Shown here one piece after another: positions 60,768 through 64,000 of a DNA stretch of 64,000 bases. Location of the stretch: assembly GCA_035712285.1 (NCBI GenBank), contig DASTBA010000105.1:1-64000 (forward strand), given 5' to 3'. A model generated the notes under the pieces. The model did no database searches. It had not been told where the DNA came from and worked only from the letters and a program-made list of their open reading frames with translations. The stretch's first letter is position 1. The number at the start of each line of letters is the position of its first letter. This DNA is from CAMLHP01 sp035712285. GTDB taxonomy: Bacteria; Gemmatimonadota; Gemmatimonadetes; Gemmatimonadales; GWC2-71-9. A program made the translations under genes and the position numbers.

Positions 60768-61880
60768 ATGATTATCGGCGTGCCGAAGGAAATCAAGACC
60801 AACGAGAATCGTGTGGCGCTGGTGCCGGCTGGAGCGGAGGCCCTGGCCGGGGCCGGTCACAAGGTGGTGGTGGAGACCGGGGCGGGCGAGGGCAGCGGCT
60901 TTGCCGATGCCGCCTATACCGCCGTGGGCGCCACCATCGTTCCCGACGCCGACGCGGTCTGGAAGCAGGCCGACATGATCACCAAGGTGAAGGAGCCGAT
61001 CGCGGTCGAGTGGCCCCGGATGCGGAAGGGCCAGCTGATCTACACCTACTTCCACTTTGCCGCCTCGGAGGAATTGACGAAGGCGGTGGTGGATTCCGGC
61101 GCGGTCGCGCTGGCCTACGAGACGGTGGAGCTCGCGTCCGGGGAACTCCCGCTGCTCACGCCGATGTCCGAGGTGGCCGGCCGCATGGCGGTGCAGGAGG
61201 GGGCCAAGTACCTGGAGAAGCACTACGGCGGCAGCGGCATCCTGCTGGGCGGGGTGCCGGGCGTGGCGCCGGCCGAGGTGCTGGTGATCGGCGGCGGCGT
61301 CGTCGGGATCAACGCGGCCAAGATGGCCGCCGGACTCGGTGCGCACGTCACCATTCTCGACGTCTCGCTGCCGCGCCTTCGCTATCTGGCGGATGTGCTC
61401 CCGGCCAATGTGGATACCCTCTACTCCAACCGCCACAACATTCTCGACTGCCTGCGCCGGGCCGACCTGCTGGTGGGCGCGGTACTCCTGCCGGGCGCCA
61501 AGGCGCCCCACCTGGTCAAGCGCGCCGACCTCAAGCTGATGAAGCCCGGGTCGGTCATCGTGGACGTCGCCGTGGACCAGGGTGGCTGCGTGGAGACGAT
61601 CAAGCCGACCACGCACGAGCAGCCGACCTACTTCGTGGACGGCATCCTGCATTACGCCGTGGCCAACATGCCCGGCGGCGTGCCGCGCACCTCCACCCTG
61701 GCACTCACCAATGCCACGCTGCCCTACGCGCTCCGGCTGGCGCGGGACGGATGGAAGAAGGCCTGCGCCGCCGATCCGGCCCTGCGGCTCGGGCTCAACG
61801 TCGTGGACGGCAAGGTGGTCTACCCCGGTGTCGCCGAGGCGTTCGGGATGTCGCTGACGGACGTCAAGACGGTCCTGTAG
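60768..61880 (+). CDS. ald: Alanine dehydrogenase
   Basis: This 370-residue NAD enzyme reversibly deaminates L-alanine to pyruvate and ammonia. It shows IIGVPKEIKTNENRVALVPA, the substrate region YTYFHFAASEELTKAVVDSG, the Rossmann loop VIGGGVVGINAAKMAAGLGA and DVAVDQGGCVET. The length matches true alanine dehydrogenases rather than transhydrogenase subunits. ATG 60768 has an AGGTGG-type ribosome site upstream; the longer frame begins inside the peptidase gene. Confidence 0.95.
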   Translation: MIIGVPKEIKTNENRVALVPAGAEALAGAGHKVVVETGAGEGSGFADAAYTAVGATIVPDADAVWKQADMITKVKEPIAVEWPRMRKGQLIYTYFHFAASEELTKAVVDSGAVALAYETVELASGELPLLTPMSEVAGRMAVQEGAKYLEKHYGGSGILLGGVPGVAPAEVLVIGGGVVGINAAKMAAGLGAHVTILDVSLPRLRYLADVLPANVDTLYSNRHNILDCLRRADLLVGAVLLPGAKAPHLVKRADLKLMKPGSVIVDVAVDQGGCVETIKPTTHEQPTYFVDGILHYAVANMPGGVPRTSTLALTNATLPYALRLARDGWKKACAADPALRLGLNVVDGKVVYPGVAEAFGMSLTDVKTVL

Positions 61881-61882
61881 GC

Positions 61883-62341
61883 GTGGAGGTCATCCCGGTC
61901 ACGGTCGCTGTCCGCCGCCTGCCCCATGGGGCAGGGCTGCCCCTGCCGACGTATGCGACGGCGGGGGCCGCCGGCATGGACCTGGCCAGCGCCGAAGATG
62001 CGGTCCTTGCCCCGTTCGAGCGGCGGCTCTTCCCGACCGGCTTCGCCATCGCGCTGCCGGAGGGGTACGAGGCCCAGATCCGGCCGCGCTCCGGCCTCGC
62101 CTACCGGAACGGCATCACCCTGCCCAACAGCCCGGCCACGATCGACTCGGATTATCGTGGCGAACTGAAGGTGGCACTGGTCAACCTTGGTCCGGAGCCG
62201 TTCCGGGTGGAGCGGGGGATGCGGATTGCCCAGATGGTGGTGGCTCCGGTGGCGCAGGTTTCCCTGGCCGAATGTGACGAACTGCCCGGTTCGGAGCGGG
62301 GCGACGGCGGATTCGGCAGCACCGGGCTGGGCCAGCGGTAA
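61883..62341 (+). CDS. dut: dUTP diphosphatase
   Basis: This 152-residue trimeric dUTPase has all five family motifs: AAGMDLASAED, PRSGLAYRNGI, IDSDYRGELKVAL, RIAQMVV and ERGDGGFGSTG. It removes dUTP and supplies dUMP for thymidylate. GTG at 61883 is two bases after the ald stop. Confidence 0.96.
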   Translation: MEVIPVTVAVRRLPHGAGLPLPTYATAGAAGMDLASAEDAVLAPFERRLFPTGFAIALPEGYEAQIRPRSGLAYRNGITLPNSPATIDSDYRGELKVALVNLGPEPFRVERGMRIAQMVVAPVAQVSLAECDELPGSERGDGGFGSTGLGQR

Positions 62342-62349
62342 TCGTCGCC

Positions 62350-62378
62350 TTGTACGGCCATACTGGTGCTTGTAGCTT
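62350..62378 (+). promoter_or_regulatory. Promoter for mreB-mreC
   Basis: TTGTAC (62350-62355) and TAGCTT (62373-62378) are 17 bases apart. Transcription would start near 62385, giving a leader of about 40 bases. Confidence 0.6.
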
Positions 62379-62423
62379 AGGTCGGCTCCGGTCCTCCCCG
62401 GTCTCTGACGCGGCGTTTCCTCG

Positions 62424-63461
62424 ATGAAACTCGGTGCGCTCAAGTTCTCCTCGCTGCTTCCCGCCAACGAGATCGCGGTGGATCTCGGCACGGCCAATAC
62501 CCTGGTGTACGTCAAGGGCGAGGGGATCGTGCTCAACGAGCCCTCGGTAGTGGCCATCGAGAAGGGCAGCGGGCGCATCCGGGGCATCGGCCTCGAGGCC
62601 AAGCGGATGCTGGGGCGGACACCCGAGGGGATCATCGCGGTGCGGCCGCTCAAGGACGGCGTGATCGCCGATTTTGACGTCACCGAGAAGATGCTGCGGT
62701 ACTTCCTGAAGCTCATCATCGACAAGCATTTCTTCCGGGTGAAGCCCAAGGTGATCGTCTGCGTGCCGTCGGGCATTACCGAAGTGGAACGCCGGGCGGT
62801 CCGGGACTCCGCGGAGACGGCGGGGGCCAAGCAGGTCTTCATGGTGGCCGAACCGATGGCCGCGGCCATCGGGGTGGGGCTGCCGGTCGAGACTCCCACC
62901 GGCAACATGGTCATTGACATCGGCGGCGGCACCACGGAGATCGCCGTCATCGCGCTGTCCGGCATCGTGTCCGATACCAGCATCCGCGTGGGCGGGGACG
63001 AGCTGGACCAGGCCATCGTGCAGTTCATGCGCAAGAACTACAACCTGCTGGTGGGCGAGCCCACCGCAGAGCAGATCAAGATCAAGATCGGCTCGGCGGC
63101 GCCGACCGGTGACGAGCGCGAGATGGAAGTGAAGGGCCGGGATCTCGTCTCCGGCATCCCGAAGACCGTCCGGGTCCACTCGTCCGAGATCCGGGAGGCG
63201 GTGCAGGAACCGGTGCAGGCGATCGTGGACGCGGTGCGCCGCGCGCTCGAGATCACCCCGCCGGAGCTGGCCAGCGACATCGTGGACCGGGGCATCGTCA
63301 TGACCGGGGGCGGCGCGCTGATCCGCGGGCTCGACATCCTGCTCGCGCAGGAAACCGGCCTCCCCATTCACGTGGACGAAGACCCGCTCACCTGCGTGGT
63401 GCGCGGCACCGGCCGCATCCTCGACGAGCACGACAAGTACAAGAGCGTGCTGCAGGTCTAG
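62424..63461 (+). CDS. mreB: Rod shape-determining protein MreB
   Basis: This 345-residue bacterial actin organises lateral cell-wall synthesis. It has phosphate loop 1 (EIAVDLGTANTLVYVKG), phosphate loop 2 (VIDIGGGTTEIAVIAL) and the adenosine motif (GGGALIRGLDILL). It indicates a rod-shaped cell. mreC follows after two bases. Confidence 0.97.
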   Translation: MKLGALKFSSLLPANEIAVDLGTANTLVYVKGEGIVLNEPSVVAIEKGSGRIRGIGLEAKRMLGRTPEGIIAVRPLKDGVIADFDVTEKMLRYFLKLIIDKHFFRVKPKVIVCVPSGITEVERRAVRDSAETAGAKQVFMVAEPMAAAIGVGLPVETPTGNMVIDIGGGTTEIAVIALSGIVSDTSIRVGGDELDQAIVQFMRKNYNLLVGEPTAEQIKIKIGSAAPTGDEREMEVKGRDLVSGIPKTVRVHSSEIREAVQEPVQAIVDAVRRALEITPPELASDIVDRGIVMTGGGALIRGLDILLAQETGLPIHVDEDPLTCVVRGTGRILDEHDKYKSVLQV

Positions 63462-63463
63462 TG

Positions 63464-64000
63464 ATGTTCCGCGCGTCGGACCGGTCCTTCTCCCGGCGCG
63501 ATACCGTGGCGCTCATCTCCTGCGCCACGGTTTCCATCGTCTTTCTCATGCTCTCCGGCCCGTCGGGCCAGGCGGTCAGCGGCCTGCTCCGGCGCACGGC
63601 ATTGGCCCCCCTGGTCTGGCTCCAGACGCAGGCGGAGCTGGGCCGCACCGGGCGGGCTCGCTTCCAGGCGGTCACCGCCGAGCGGGACTCCGCCGCGCTC
63701 ACGGCCCAGGCGGTGCCGGTGCTCCGGGCCGAGAACTCCCGTCTCCGTGACCTGCTGGCGCTCTCGCGCCGGCTGAGCACGCGGTTCGTGGCGGGCGAGG
63801 TGCTGCACCAGAGCATTGCCAGCGACGGGCGCATGCTGCTCATCAACATCGGGACGCGGGAGGGGGTGGCGCCGTTCCAGCCGGTGGTGGCGCCGGAAGG
63901 ACTGATCGGCGCCGTGGCCGGGGTGACATCCGGGACGGCCACGGTCCTGACCTGGGCACATCCCGACTTCCGCGTGAGCGCGTACGCCGCCGGCGGCAAG
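63464..64000 (+). CDS. mreC: Rod shape-determining protein MreC (3' end outside the window)
   Basis: The first 179 codons are present and the gene runs off the window. The product has a short cytoplasmic N-terminus, a membrane helix (VALISCATVSIVFLMLS), a coiled coil (RARFQAVTAERDSAALTAQA ... LRAENSRLRDLLAL) and the start of the periplasmic beta domain (INIGTREGVAPFQPVVAPEG). MreC links MreB to the elongasome. Confidence 0.92.
   Translation, partial: MFRASDRSFSRRDTVALISCATVSIVFLMLSGPSGQAVSGLLRRTALAPLVWLQTQAELGRTGRARFQAVTAERDSAALTAQAVPVLRAENSRLRDLLALSRRLSTRFVAGEVLHQSIASDGRMLLINIGTREGVAPFQPVVAPEGLIGAVAGVTSGTATVLTWAHPDFRVSAYAAGGK

Overview
The window is a very GC-rich (about 70 % by eye), almost gap-free stretch of bacterial chromosome holding about 62 protein genes and one tRNA. 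Nearly all genes are core housekeeping genes on the + strand; two short blocks (31177-35189 and 37411-38785) run on the - strand. I see no insertion sequence, prophage, CRISPR array, attachment site or replication origin. RseP, MreB/MreC, the methylerythritol-phosphate isoprenoid enzymes and a GspG-like pseudopilin suggest a rod-shaped Gram-negative-type bacterium. Gene order and protein style make Gemmatimonadota my best guess, but this is inference without a database search.

Region 1 (1-15084): rpsU behind a clear promoter, then tightly packed mutS2, dnaG, recJ, rsmD, coaD and pta. Next comes a partner-switching module (STAS antagonist, HATPase kinase, GAF-PP2C phosphatase) and rsmA. The redox repressor gene rex follows, with a perfect Rex operator in its own promoter, then an arginine deiminase, a DEDDh exonuclease and a metallo-beta-lactamase-fold hydrolase.

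Region 2 (15081-30891): one promoter precedes a structured leader and infC, rpmI, rplT, pheS, pheT, a coiled-coil gene, zapA, rny, folD, xseA, xseB, a prenyl synthase, dxs, nadK, recN and galK. Most junctions are 4-base stop/start overlaps. tRNA-Leu(UAA) and an 80-codon unknown gene end this stretch.

Region 3 (31177-38785): glycogen/trehalose metabolism, with a fused trehalose-phosphate synthase/phosphatase and a GH15 hydrolase (- strand) divergent from a glycogen-debranching enzyme (+ strand). A small - strand operon of response regulator, membrane protein and pseudopilin follows.

Region 4 (38767-48655): aroA, cmk and rpsA with an intrinsic terminator, then a biotin-dependent acyl-CoA carboxylase locus (carboxyltransferase, biotin carboxylase, biotin carrier) that also contains an unknown exported protein and an RNA m5U methyltransferase.

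Region 5 (48652-64000): rplM-rpsI, rpsB with a terminator, tsf-pyrH-frr-uppS-cdsA-dxr-rseP, rpsO and pnp with a stable hairpin between them, an M16 peptidase, alanine dehydrogenase, dut, mreB and a truncated mreC.

Expression signals: many transcription units start with TTGnnn-N17-TAnnnT promoters. Five genes have a TAnnnT hexamer exactly 6 bases before the ATG and no Shine-Dalgarno sequence, suggesting leaderless mRNAs. infC appears to use CTG as its start codon.
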